This document shows positions 1 to 7,741 of a DNA stretch of 15,613 bases, piece by piece (the stretch's first letter is position 1; the number at the start of each line of letters is the position of its first letter). The notes below the pieces were generated by a model. That model had not been told where the DNA came from and searched no databases. It saw nothing but the letters and a program-made list of their open reading frames with translations. The stretch lies in the NCBI GenBank assembly GCA_045646905.1, contig JAZRLP010000020.1:1-15613 (forward strand). The letters are read 5' to 3'. The DNA is from RGIG4079 sp045646905 (GTDB lineage Bacteria; Bacteroidota; Bacteroidia; Bacteroidales; Muribaculaceae). The position numbers were made by a program, and so were the translations under genes.

Positions 1-8
1 TAACTTTG
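1..8 (+). promoter_or_regulatory. Bacteroidetes -7 promoter element
   Basis: TAACTTTG matches the Bacteroidetes -7 consensus TAnnTTTG. It lies 29 bases before the ATG at 38, so transcription should start near 15 and leave a leader of about 20 nt. The -33 element would lie outside the window and cannot be checked. Confidence 0.6.
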
Positions 9-37
9 CATCATCAAACATTTAAAACAATCTTACT

Positions 38-442
38 ATGAAACCAGAAAATATCAAAAAAGTGTGGGAACATTATCGCGGATTTCAAATTCGCTATCGT
101 ATTGGTCGTTCACAATACATCATCGACGCCTTTAATAAAAACATGAATGGTGACTTCTCCCCATCGCTATTCACCAACCCCATTGAGTCAAAAGTACACC
201 TCATTGTGAAAGAATACATCAAATGCCTCCTTGAGCAAGAGGCCCTCGAACAAGCACAACAAGAGCAAACCACTATTGACACCCAACAAAAATCCCCAAC
301 TGAAACTGAACCCCAAGAACATTCAACCCCAACCATTGAAAAAGCCCACAACTCTCCCTCTTCTCAAGGGGGAGTACGGCATCGCCGGGAGGTGGTAAAA
401 GAAAACCATCGCAAACAAGCCTCCAAAGCCCACAAGGGCTAA
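38..442 (+). CDS. Small hypothetical protein (134 aa), tail encoded by a dispersed repeat
   Basis: I do not recognise this protein. The first 65 or so residues are a mixed charged/aromatic region that could fold as a small domain. Residues 66-103 are rich in Gln, Glu, Thr and Pro and look disordered. Residues about 105-121 are encoded by a two-hairpin dispersed repeat (350-400), and the last 13 or so are a basic Lys/Arg-rich tail. There is no signal peptide or membrane segment. A -7 box sits at 1-8 and an A-rich stretch precedes the ATG, which is how many Bacteroidetes genes start. The promoter and coherent N-terminus argue for a real gene. The repeat-derived end suggests that the original stop was lost or that the C-terminus tolerates insertion. 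Function unknown. Confidence 0.6.
   Translation: MKPENIKKVWEHYRGFQIRYRIGRSQYIIDAFNKNMNGDFSPSLFTNPIESKVHLIVKEYIKCLLEQEALEQAQQEQTTIDTQQKSPTETEPQEHSTPTIEKAHNSPSSQGGVRHRREVVKENHRKQASKAHKG
350..400 (+). repeat. Two-hairpin dispersed repeat, copy A (inside a coding region)
   Basis: The unit starts AACTCTCC. It contains a 9-bp stem (354-362 with 366-374, one G-T pair, 3-nt loop), then T-A, then a 4-bp stem with a 3-nt loop (377-380 with 384-387), and ends GGGAGGTGGTAAAA. Copy B at 444-504 has the same order of parts. It lies inside the 134-aa gene. Confidence 0.65.
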
Positions 443-443
443 T

Positions 444-504
444 AACTCTCCTCCTGCCATGAAGTGGATAGGAGGAGTCCCACGAAGTGGGGAGGTGGTT
501 AAAA
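444..504 (+). repeat. Two-hairpin dispersed repeat, copy B
   Basis: It begins with the same AACTCTCC as copy A and ends GGGAGGTGGTTAAAA. Inside are a perfect 8-bp inverted repeat (448-455 with 470-477, 14-nt loop) and a perfect 5-bp hairpin with a GAA loop (479-483 with 487-491). Stem sequences differ from copy A but pairing is kept, as expected for a folded dispersed element. Such two-hairpin units ending in a GGTGGTT-like motif are, from memory, common between genes in Bacteroidetes. Confidence 0.65.
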
Positions 505-733
505 ATTTATTTCTGTCTAACATCAACCTCACTGCGTCAGCCCCATTGTGAATTATGCATTATGAACTATGCATTAATTTCGCCTTTCCGCGTGAGAACA
601 ACCTGTATTTCTGTTCTTATGTCCCCCAAAAAATTGCGCTTTCCGCGAGAGAAGTCAAAAGAAAAATTAAAAAACAACGATAGGGTAGTGCAAAAAACTG
701 CACATATCTGCGTGATTTTCGCTTGAGATTTAT
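505..733. other. Intergenic region upstream of carB
   Basis: No convincing gene is seen. TATGCATTA occurs twice as a direct repeat (554-562 and 568-576), within an AT-rich stretch typical of intergenic filler in these genomes. A 5-bp inverted repeat, GTGCA (688-692) and TGCAC (699-703) around an A-rich loop, lies about 30 bases before the carB -7 box. It could be an operator half-site pair but is too short to call. Confidence 0.4.
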
Positions 734-741
734 TAACTTTG
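734..741 (+). promoter_or_regulatory. -7 promoter element of carB
   Basis: TAACTTTG matches the Bacteroidetes -7 consensus and lies 19 bases before the carB ATG, implying a very short leader of roughly 12 nt. No clear TTTG is found at the expected -33 position. Confidence 0.6.
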
Positions 742-760
742 CAAGAAATTTTGCAAAAAT

Positions 761-3700
761 ATGATCGACGGAATTAAAAAAGTATTACTACTCGGCTCAG
801 GCGCATTGAAAATTGGCCAAGCCGGCGAATTCGACTACTCTGGTTCTCAAGCATTAAAAGCTCTTCGTGAAGAAGGCATCGCTACCGTTCTCATCAACCC
901 CAACATTGCTACGATTCAAACATCGGAAGGTGTGGCCGATCAAGTTTATTTCCTCCCAATTACCCCTTACTTCGTTGAAGAGGTGATTAAAAAGGAAAAA
1001 CCCGACGGTATTCTCTTAGCATTTGGTGGTCAAACAGCGTTGAACTGCGGTACCGAACTTTATCTCAATGGCACACTCGAACGCCACGGAGTGAAAGTGC
1101 TCGGCACATCGGTTGAGGCTATCATGATTACTGAAGACCGCGACCTCTTCGTGAAGAAACTCGACGAAATCGAAGCTAAAACTCCTGTTTCGCAAGCAGT
1201 AGAATCAATGGAAGATGCTGTTGAGGTAGCTCACCGCATCGGATTCCCAGTGATGGTGCGCTCGGCTTACGCTCTCGGTGGCCTCGGTTCAGGTATCTGT
1301 ACCAACGATGAAGAGTTCCACACCCTTTGCGAAAGCGCCCTCGCACACTCTAAGCAAATTCTTGTTGAAGAGTCGTTGAAAGGCTGGAAAGAAATCGAGT
1401 TTGAAGTAATTCGCGATAAAAACGACCACTGCTTCACTGTAGTGCCTATGGAAAACTTCGACCCACTTGGCATTCACACAGGCGAATCAATCGTAGTGGC
1501 ACCTATCGTGTCGTTGACACAAGAGCAAATCAACATGTTGCAAGAAATCGCCATCAAAGTGGTGCGCCACATTGGTATCGTGGGCGAATGTAACATCCAA
1601 TATGCTTTCAACGCCGAAACAAACGACTATCGTATCATCGAAATCAACGCTCGTTTGAGCCGTAGTTCGGCATTGGCATCAAAAGCATCGGGTTATCCAT
1701 TGGCATTCGTTGCTGCTAAACTCGCTCTTGGTTATACACTCGACCAAATCGGCGAAATGGGTACTCCCAACTCGGCTTATGTAGCTCCGTCGGTTGATTA
1801 TATGATTGTGAAAATCCCTCGTTGGGACTTGACCAAATTTGCAAATGTTGACCGCGAAATCGGCTCATCAATGAAGTCGGTAGGCGAAATCATGTCAATC
1901 GGTAAATCATTTGAAGAAATCATTCAAAAAGGTCTTCGCATGATAGGCCAAGGCATGCATGGTTTTGTTGGTAACCGCGATGTGAAATTTGACGACCTCG
2001 ATCACGCACTTTCTCACCCCACCGACCTTCGCGTGTTTGCAATCGCTCAAGCTCTCGAACAAGGCTACACAGTAGAACGCATCGAAGAGTTGACAAAAAT
2101 CGACCCATGGTTCTTGTCACGCCTCAAAAATATCGTTGATTACACTAAAGTACTTGGTGAATACAACAAAATCGAAGATCTTCCTGCCGAAGTGCTTGCC
2201 GAAGCAAAACGCCTCGGATTTAGCGACTTCCAAATCGCTCGTTATGTAGAAAACCCAACTTCTACCTACGAAGCCGATATGTTGCGTGTGCGCGAACATC
2301 GTAAAGCTAACAATGTGACACCTAAAGTGTGCCGCATCAACACCGTCGCTTCGGAATATCCCGAATTGACCAATTACTTATATGTAACATATGGTGCCGA
2401 TGCTCACCAAATTCCTTACGATTACAACTCAGGCAAAAATATCGTAGTGCTCGGCTCGGGTGCTTATCGCATCGGTAGCTCGGTAGAGTTTGACTGGTGT
2501 TCGGTTAACGCTGTAAACACCTGCCGCAAACTCGGTTATAAATCAATCATGATTAACTATAACCCCGAAACCGTATCGACCGACTACGACATGTGTGACC
2601 GTCTCTACTTCGACGAATTGAGCTTCGAACGAGTGCTCGATGTTATCGATCTCGAAACACCACGCGGCGTTATCGTATCGGTAGGTGGTCAAATTCCTAA
2701 CAACCTTGCGATGAAACTCTATCGTCGCCATGTGCCAGTGCTCGGTACTTCACCAATCTGCATCGACCGTGCCGAAAACCGTCACAAATTCTCGGCTATG
2801 CTCGACAGCCTCGGCATTGACCAACCACGATGGAAAGAGTTGACAAGCTTTGACGACATCGACAAATTCGTAGCCGAAGTAGGCTTCCCAGTATTGATTC
2901 GTCCAAGTTATGTGCTTTCGGGTGCTGCAATGAATGTGTGCTACGACCACGAATCAATGTATGAATTCCTCGGCGCAGCTGCAAAGGTGTCAAAAGAATT
3001 CCCTGTAGTGGTTTCAGAGTTCTTGCAAAACGCTAAAGAAATCGAATTTGACGCTGTGGCACGCAATGGCGAAGTCATCGAATATGCTATCTCTGAGCAT
3101 GTTGAGTTTGCGGGTGTTCACTCAGGTGACGCTACACTCGTGTTCCCTGCTCAAAAGATATATATGGAAACTGCTCGTCGCATCAAACGCATCAGTAAGA
3201 CTATTGCGAAAGAACTCAACATCTCGGGTCCTTTCAACATCCAATATCTTGCTAAAAACAATGATGTGAAAGTAATCGAATGTAACTTGCGTGCATCTCG
3301 TAGTTTCCCATTCGTTTCAAAAATCCTCAAACGCAACTTCATCGACACAGCTACTCGCATCATGCTCAATGAGCCTGTAGAAAAAGCCGATACATCAACA
3401 TTCGACATCGACTACATCGGTATCAAAGCATCGCAATTCTCATTTGCGCGTCTCCACAAGGCCGACCCAGTGCTTGGTGTAGATATGGCTTCAACTGGTG
3501 AGGTAGGTTGCTTGGGTGCTGACTTTGACGAAGCGTTGTTGAACGCAATGATCTCGGTAGGTCACCATGTGCCCGATAAGAGCAAAGGCGTACTCGTTTC
3601 TTCGGGTGATGTGCGTGGTAAAGTTGATATGCTCGACTGCTGTCAAATGCTCGACGAAGCTGGTTACAAACTTTATGCAACCGAAGGTACTGCTAAGTTC

Positions 3701-3979
3701 CTCGAATCAAATGGAGTGAAAGCAGTCACAGTAGGTTGGCCCGACGAAGAGGGTGAAAACATCCTCGACCTCATCGCTAACCACGGCATCGACTTGGTAA
3801 TCAACATACCAAAGAACCACAGCAAGCGTGAGTTGACCAACGGTTATCGCATTCGTCGCTCAGCAATCGACCACAACATTCCATTGTTGACCAACGCACG
3901 CCTCGCAGCAGCATATATCAGCGCGTTTATCAACAAACCAGTTGACGACATCAACATCGCCGCCTGGAGCGAATATTAA
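761..3979 (+). CDS. carB: Carbamoyl-phosphate synthase large subunit
   Basis: CarB makes carbamoyl phosphate from bicarbonate, two ATP and ammonia delivered by the glutaminase subunit CarA, feeding arginine and pyrimidine synthesis in the cytoplasm. The 1072 residues match the usual length and show the duplicated layout. Half one begins LGSGALKIGQAGEFDYSGSQ, with an ATP-grasp metal/nucleotide motif EINAR at 294-298. Half two begins near 561 (IVVLGSGAYRIGSSVEFDW), with the equivalent ECNLR at 840-844. An MGS-type allosteric domain runs from about 943 to the end. Many stretches (IGQAGEFDYSGSQ, IGSSVEFDW, NYNPETVSTDYDMCDRLYFDE) read like the CPSase part of animal CAD/CPS1 rather than E. coli CarB, as I recall for Bacteroidetes. 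It stands alone between its own -7 box and terminator; carA is not in the window. Confidence 0.97.
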   Translation: MIDGIKKVLLLGSGALKIGQAGEFDYSGSQALKALREEGIATVLINPNIATIQTSEGVADQVYFLPITPYFVEEVIKKEKPDGILLAFGGQTALNCGTELYLNGTLERHGVKVLGTSVEAIMITEDRDLFVKKLDEIEAKTPVSQAVESMEDAVEVAHRIGFPVMVRSAYALGGLGSGICTNDEEFHTLCESALAHSKQILVEESLKGWKEIEFEVIRDKNDHCFTVVPMENFDPLGIHTGESIVVAPIVSLTQEQINMLQEIAIKVVRHIGIVGECNIQYAFNAETNDYRIIEINARLSRSSALASKASGYPLAFVAAKLALGYTLDQIGEMGTPNSAYVAPSVDYMIVKIPRWDLTKFANVDREIGSSMKSVGEIMSIGKSFEEIIQKGLRMIGQGMHGFVGNRDVKFDDLDHALSHPTDLRVFAIAQALEQGYTVERIEELTKIDPWFLSRLKNIVDYTKVLGEYNKIEDLPAEVLAEAKRLGFSDFQIARYVENPTSTYEADMLRVREHRKANNVTPKVCRINTVASEYPELTNYLYVTYGADAHQIPYDYNSGKNIVVLGSGAYRIGSSVEFDWCSVNAVNTCRKLGYKSIMINYNPETVSTDYDMCDRLYFDELSFERVLDVIDLETPRGVIVSVGGQIPNNLAMKLYRRHVPVLGTSPICIDRAENRHKFSAMLDSLGIDQPRWKELTSFDDIDKFVAEVGFPVLIRPSYVLSGAAMNVCYDHESMYEFLGAAAKVSKEFPVVVSEFLQNAKEIEFDAVARNGEVIEYAISEHVEFAGVHSGDATLVFPAQKIYMETARRIKRISKTIAKELNISGPFNIQYLAKNNDVKVIECNLRASRSFPFVSKILKRNFIDTATRIMLNEPVEKADTSTFDIDYIGIKASQFSFARLHKADPVLGVDMASTGEVGCLGADFDEALLNAMISVGHHVPDKSKGVLVSSGDVRGKVDMLDCCQMLDEAGYKLYATEGTAKFLESNGVKAVTVGWPDEEGENILDLIANHGIDLVINIPKNHSKRELTNGYRIRRSAIDHNIPLLTNARLAAAYISAFINKPVDDINIAAWSEY

Positions 3980-4001
3980 TTGAATAATACATAACATCAT
4001 A

Positions 4002-4041
4002 AACACCCCCATCCTTGCCACAAGGGTGGGGGTGTTGTTTT
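4002..4041 (+). terminator. Rho-independent terminator of carB
   Basis: A 16-bp stem (4002-4017 with 4021-4036, one G-T pair) with a 3-base loop is followed by GTTTTG. It begins 22 bases after the carB stop. The stem is GC-rich in its upper part and very stable. Confidence 0.9.
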
Positions 4042-4112
4042 GTCGATATGCCACCTCTATATTATTAATTATGTTTAACAACACTTCATTATCATTTTGT
4101 CGTTTAATTTAT

Positions 4113-4120
4113 TAACTTTG
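4113..4120 (+). promoter_or_regulatory. -7 promoter element of the leader RNA / defence operon
   Basis: TAACTTTG matches the Bacteroidetes -7 consensus. The start would be near 4126-4128, exactly where the first helix of the structured leader begins. A TTTG at 4096-4099 is only 13 bases upstream, too close to be a standard -33 element. No other promoter-like signal was seen before the downstream genes. Confidence 0.6.
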
Positions 4121-4126
4121 TGGTTG

Positions 4127-4434
4127 CATATCGCTTGCAGAAGCCCGATATGGGTTATGTGGGTGGGTGCAGACATATTATAGAAAGCGTTTACTTACGC
4201 TCTTTCTTGACGGTTCGGAACTTCGCAACTTCTATTACCAATGTCAAGAATGAAGCAACGGTAGATGCCTTGTGGATATGTATATCTTTCACTTTGTGAC
4301 ACAATGAGTGTCGCCAAGTGTTATATATTCATATTTATGCGTGAGGCTTCTGCGTTGCTCGTTCTACATTGGTGGGCAATGCGAAGGCCTCGAACCGTGG
4401 GACGAGTAACAAGCACGGCTCTCACGCTTTTTTT
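4127..4434 (+). ncRNA. Structured leader / small RNA of about 310 nt, unidentified
   Basis: A chain of well-formed helices fills the space between the -7 box and a T7 run, with no plausible reading frame. Hairpin 1: CATATCG 4127-4133 with CGATATG 4146-4152, plus an inner CTT/AAG. Hairpin 2: AGCGT 4186-4190 with ACGCT 4197-4201. Helix 3: TTCTTGAC 4204-4211 with GTCAAGAA 4243-4250. Hairpin 4: 4290-4302 with 4308-4320, 12 pairs and one mismatch. Domain 5: 4339-4345 with 4421-4427, enclosing 4354-4362 with 4402-4410 and a CATTG/CAATG hairpin at 4367-4381. The layout fits either an independent small RNA or an attenuating 5' leader of the helicase operon, whose first gene begins 56 nt further on. 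I cannot name the family. It resembles structured leaders I remember from Bacteroides genomes, but that is memory only. Confidence 0.6.
4339..4434 (+). terminator. Terminator/attenuator at the end of the leader RNA
   Basis: GCGTGAG (4339-4345) pairs perfectly with CTCACGC (4421-4427), and seven T follow at once (4428-4434). Inside is a 9-bp helix with one G-T pair (4354-4362 with 4402-4410) and a 5-bp hairpin. The closing helix is short for a simple terminator and the enclosed domain is large, so it may be a conditional stop before the helicase gene. A further small hairpin (4443-4448 with 4460-4465) sits just upstream of that gene's start. Confidence 0.55.
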
Positions 4435-4490
4435 GTTTAACTCCACATCAAGGGAGCCAATGTGGGATATGCATGCTCGCCGCTGAGAAT

Positions 4491-7400
4491 ATGGAGTTAA
4501 TCGATAATCTGAATAAAACGCTGAAAGATGACCTTATTGCCGAGATTAAATCAGGCAGTAAAATATCTATTGCTGCTTCGTGTTTTTCAATTTATGCTTT
4601 TCAAGAATTGAAAGAGCAACTGAAAGACATCGAAGAGTTGCGTTTTATTTTCACTTCTCCTACATTCGTTACCGAAAAAGCGAGCAAACAAAAGCGTGAG
4701 TTTTACATTCCTCGCCTCAATCGTGAACGAAATCTTTACGGTTCGGAATTTGAAGTAAAACTCCGTAACGAACTCTCGCAAAGGGCTATTGCTAAAGAGT
4801 GTGCCGAATGGATTAAACAAAAGGTTTGTTTCAAATCCAACTGTACCAACGAAAATATGATGGGCTTCATCAATGTTGATGACACCAACTATATGCCTAT
4901 TAACGGCTTTACTACCGTTGATTTAGGTTGTGAACGTGGCAATAATGCTTATAGCATTGTGCAAAAGACCGAAGCCCCACTATCACAACATTTTCTCAAT
5001 CTCTTTGAACAATTATGGAACGACAACGCACGAATGCAAGTCGTTACCGAAGAAGTGCTTGACAATATCACTAACGCATACAAGGAAAACGCTCCCGATT
5101 TCCTTTATTTCGTTACGCTATACAACATCTTCAACGAGTTTCTTGAAGATATTTCGGAAGATGTTCTCCCTAATGAGGCAACAGGCTTCAAGAATAGCAT
5201 CATTTGGAACAAACTATACAATTTCCAAAAGGACGCTTGCCTTGCTATCATCAACAAGTTGGAAAAATACCACGGCTGTATTCTTGCCGATAGTGTTGGT
5301 CTTGGTAAAACTTTCACCGCTCTTTCAGTTATCAAGTATTACGAAAATCGTAATAAAACGGTTCTTGTGCTTTGCCCCAAAAAACTTAATGATAACTGGA
5401 TTACATACAAGAGCAATTATCTGAACAATCCTATCGCCGGCGACCGCTTGCGTTATGATGTGTTCTTCCATACCGACCTTTCACGAACCAGTGGTTTCTC
5501 AAATGGGCTTGACCTTTCGCACATAAATTGGAGCAATTACGACCTTGTGGTTATTGATGAAAGCCACAACTTCCGTAATGGTGGTAAGGTCAGCACCGAT
5601 GAAAACGATGAAAATCCTCGTGAAAATCGTTACTTGCAGTTGATGAATAAGGTCATTCGCAAAGGAGTAAAAACCAAAGTGCTTATGCTCTCAGCCACTC
5701 CTGTAAACAACCGTTTCAATGACCTTAAAAATCAAATTGCTCTTGCTTATGAGGGCGAAAGCAATAAGATTGACGAACTGCTTAATACAAAAAGCAGTAT
5801 CGATGATATATTCCGTAATGCTCAAAAGGAATATAACATTTGGTCAAAACTGCCACCCGAAGAACGCTCTACTAAACGATTGCTCGAACGATTGAGCTTC
5901 GATTTCTTCGAGGTGCTTGATAGTGTTACCATTGCTCGTAGCCGTAAGCATATCGAGCAATACTATGACACTACCGATATCGGCAAATTCCCGACTCGTT
6001 TGACTCCTCTTTCGCGTCGCCCACATTTGACCGACCTTAATACGACTATCAACTACAACGATATTTATACTCAGCTGATAGGGTTGAACCTTGCGATATA
6101 CACTCCGTCAGATTTCATTCTTCCAAGTCGTCTTGAAAAGTATGTAAACATCACAAGCGAGGAAGATTACTCTAACCTTACTATGAAAGGTCGTGAGCGT
6201 GGTATTCGCAAACTTATGAGTATAAATCTGCTCAAACGACTTGAAAGTTCGGTAAACTCTTTCCGTCTTTCGCTTAATCGTATTCTCAATTTTATCACTA
6301 CTACCGTTGATAAAATCAATACTATGAGCGACGGTTATGGTGGTACATTTGTTGATGACCACGATTTTTCAGGGCTTGACCTTGACGAACAAGAAGACAT
6401 CTTCATCGGTGGCAAGAAAACTCAAATTGCCCTCGAAGATATGGATTATATCGCTTGGAAGTCATATCTTGATAAGGACATCGAAACACTCAAATTGTTA
6501 CTCCTTATGCTCGAAGATATTACTCCCGAACACGATAGTAAACTTCAGCAACTTATCGAAGACTTGCGTCATAAGTTTGCTAACCCGATAAATGGCAACA
6601 ACAAAAAGGTTATCATTTTTACGGCGTTCTCCGATACTGCCGAATATCTTTATGAAAACCTCGCAGAACGCATTAAGGATAATTGTGGTCTGCACACAGC
6701 ACTGATTACAGGTAGTGCCGACGCGAAAAGCACTGTGCGTCTATCAAGTCGCCAACGAGTGAAACTTGATTTCAATACTCTGCTCACACTTTTCTCTCCA
6801 ATATCGAAAGAGAAAGAGGCTCTGTTGCCAAATATAAGCGAAGAGATTGATGTGCTTATCGCTACCGACTGTATCAGTGAGGGACAAAACTTGCAAGACT
6901 GCGACTATCTTATCAATTACGATATTCACTGGAACCCTGTTCGCATTATCCAACGCTTCGGGCGTATCGACCGTATTGGCTCTCGCAATGAAGTTATCCA
7001 GCTCGTAAACTATTGGCCGGATATGGATCTCGACGAATACATCGACCTCAAAGGGCGTGTTGAAGCTCGTATGAAAGTATCGGTTATGACATCGACAGGC
7101 GATGACAACCCTATATCTCCCGAAGAGAAAGGCGACCTCGAATATCGCCGTGAACAGCTAAAACGCTTGCAAAGCGAAGTCGTCGATATTGAGGAAATGA
7201 GTACTGGTATTTCGATTATGGACTTAGGTCTTAACGAGTTCCGTCTCGACTTGCTTGCTTATATGCAGGACAACCCCGACATCGAGCATACTCCTTTCGG
7301 CTTGCATGCTGTTGTTCCAAGTTCTGACGATTGCCCACCTGGAGTGGTCTATGTGTTGAAGAACCGAAACAATGGCGTGAATATCGACCGCAAAAATCGT

Positions 7401-7736
7401 CTGCACCCATTCTATTTGGTATATATCTCTGAAGAGAGTGAAGTTGTGGTAAACCACCTTCAACCAAAAGAATTGCTTGACTCTATGCGATACCTTTGCA
7501 AAGGTAAATCCACACCAGATAAAGATCTCTGCAAGGAGTTCAATCGCCTTACTCGCGACGGCAAGAAGATGAACCTTTATTCCGACTTGCTCGGCGAAGC
7601 CATTTCTTCCATTATCAATGTAAAGGAAGAAAGTGATATTGATTCTTTCCTTAGTGGTATGCAAGGCTCTCTCTTCACTGAAGAGATTAAAGGCCTTGAC
7701 GATTTTGAACTGATTTGTTTCTTGGTAATTAAGTAA
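4491..7736 (+). CDS. SNF2-family helicase with N-terminal PLD-like domain (type III R-M associated)
   Basis: This is a large superfamily 2 DNA translocase, 1081 residues from the start chosen here. Residues 1-170 resemble a phospholipase-D-like fold (the GFTTVDLG stretch sits where PLD nucleases carry their GSxNxTxxG strand). I see no HxK(x4)D catalytic motif, so this part looks inactive. The ATPase core has Walker A SVGLGKT near 268-274, DESH near 356-359, SAT near 401-403, and the C-terminal lobe with SEGQNLQ and QRFGRIDR near 821-828. The ATG at 4491 was preferred because it gives the MELIDNLN opening I remember for this family; an in-frame ATG at 4473 would add six residues. It heads a five-gene operon with type III mod and res. 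It probably acts on DNA with them as an anti-phage accessory, but this role is inferred. DISARM DrmD is another SNF2 relative, yet the other DISARM genes are absent. Confidence 0.9.
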   Translation: MELIDNLNKTLKDDLIAEIKSGSKISIAASCFSIYAFQELKEQLKDIEELRFIFTSPTFVTEKASKQKREFYIPRLNRERNLYGSEFEVKLRNELSQRAIAKECAEWIKQKVCFKSNCTNENMMGFINVDDTNYMPINGFTTVDLGCERGNNAYSIVQKTEAPLSQHFLNLFEQLWNDNARMQVVTEEVLDNITNAYKENAPDFLYFVTLYNIFNEFLEDISEDVLPNEATGFKNSIIWNKLYNFQKDACLAIINKLEKYHGCILADSVGLGKTFTALSVIKYYENRNKTVLVLCPKKLNDNWITYKSNYLNNPIAGDRLRYDVFFHTDLSRTSGFSNGLDLSHINWSNYDLVVIDESHNFRNGGKVSTDENDENPRENRYLQLMNKVIRKGVKTKVLMLSATPVNNRFNDLKNQIALAYEGESNKIDELLNTKSSIDDIFRNAQKEYNIWSKLPPEERSTKRLLERLSFDFFEVLDSVTIARSRKHIEQYYDTTDIGKFPTRLTPLSRRPHLTDLNTTINYNDIYTQLIGLNLAIYTPSDFILPSRLEKYVNITSEEDYSNLTMKGRERGIRKLMSINLLKRLESSVNSFRLSLNRILNFITTTVDKINTMSDGYGGTFVDDHDFSGLDLDEQEDIFIGGKKTQIALEDMDYIAWKSYLDKDIETLKLLLLMLEDITPEHDSKLQQLIEDLRHKFANPINGNNKKVIIFTAFSDTAEYLYENLAERIKDNCGLHTALITGSADAKSTVRLSSRQRVKLDFNTLLTLFSPISKEKEALLPNISEEIDVLIATDCISEGQNLQDCDYLINYDIHWNPVRIIQRFGRIDRIGSRNEVIQLVNYWPDMDLDEYIDLKGRVEARMKVSVMTSTGDDNPISPEEKGDLEYRREQLKRLQSEVVDIEEMSTGISIMDLGLNEFRLDLLAYMQDNPDIEHTPFGLHAVVPSSDDCPPGVVYVLKNRNNGVNIDRKNRLHPFYLVYISEESEVVVNHLQPKELLDSMRYLCKGKSTPDKDLCKEFNRLTRDGKKMNLYSDLLGEAISSIINVKEESDIDSFLSGMQGSLFTEEIKGLDDFELICFLVIK

Positions 7737-7741
7737 GGAGT

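Noticed and set aside
688..703. Short inverted repeat before carB as an operator or riboswitch
   Set aside because: Only five pairs with an A-rich loop; too little to call, and no pyrimidine or arginine control motif is recognisable.
487..726. A 79-codon open frame before carB
   Set aside because: It starts inside repeat B, runs through intergenic repeats and resembles no coding sequence.
4265..4486. A 73-codon open frame in the leader upstream of the helicase
   Set aside because: Its composition is not protein-like, and the same bases form paired helices ending in a T run, so it is better explained as structured RNA.
7224..7664. A 146-codon antisense frame within the helicase gene
   Set aside because: It lies entirely opposite conserved helicase sequence and shows no promoter or recognisable protein.
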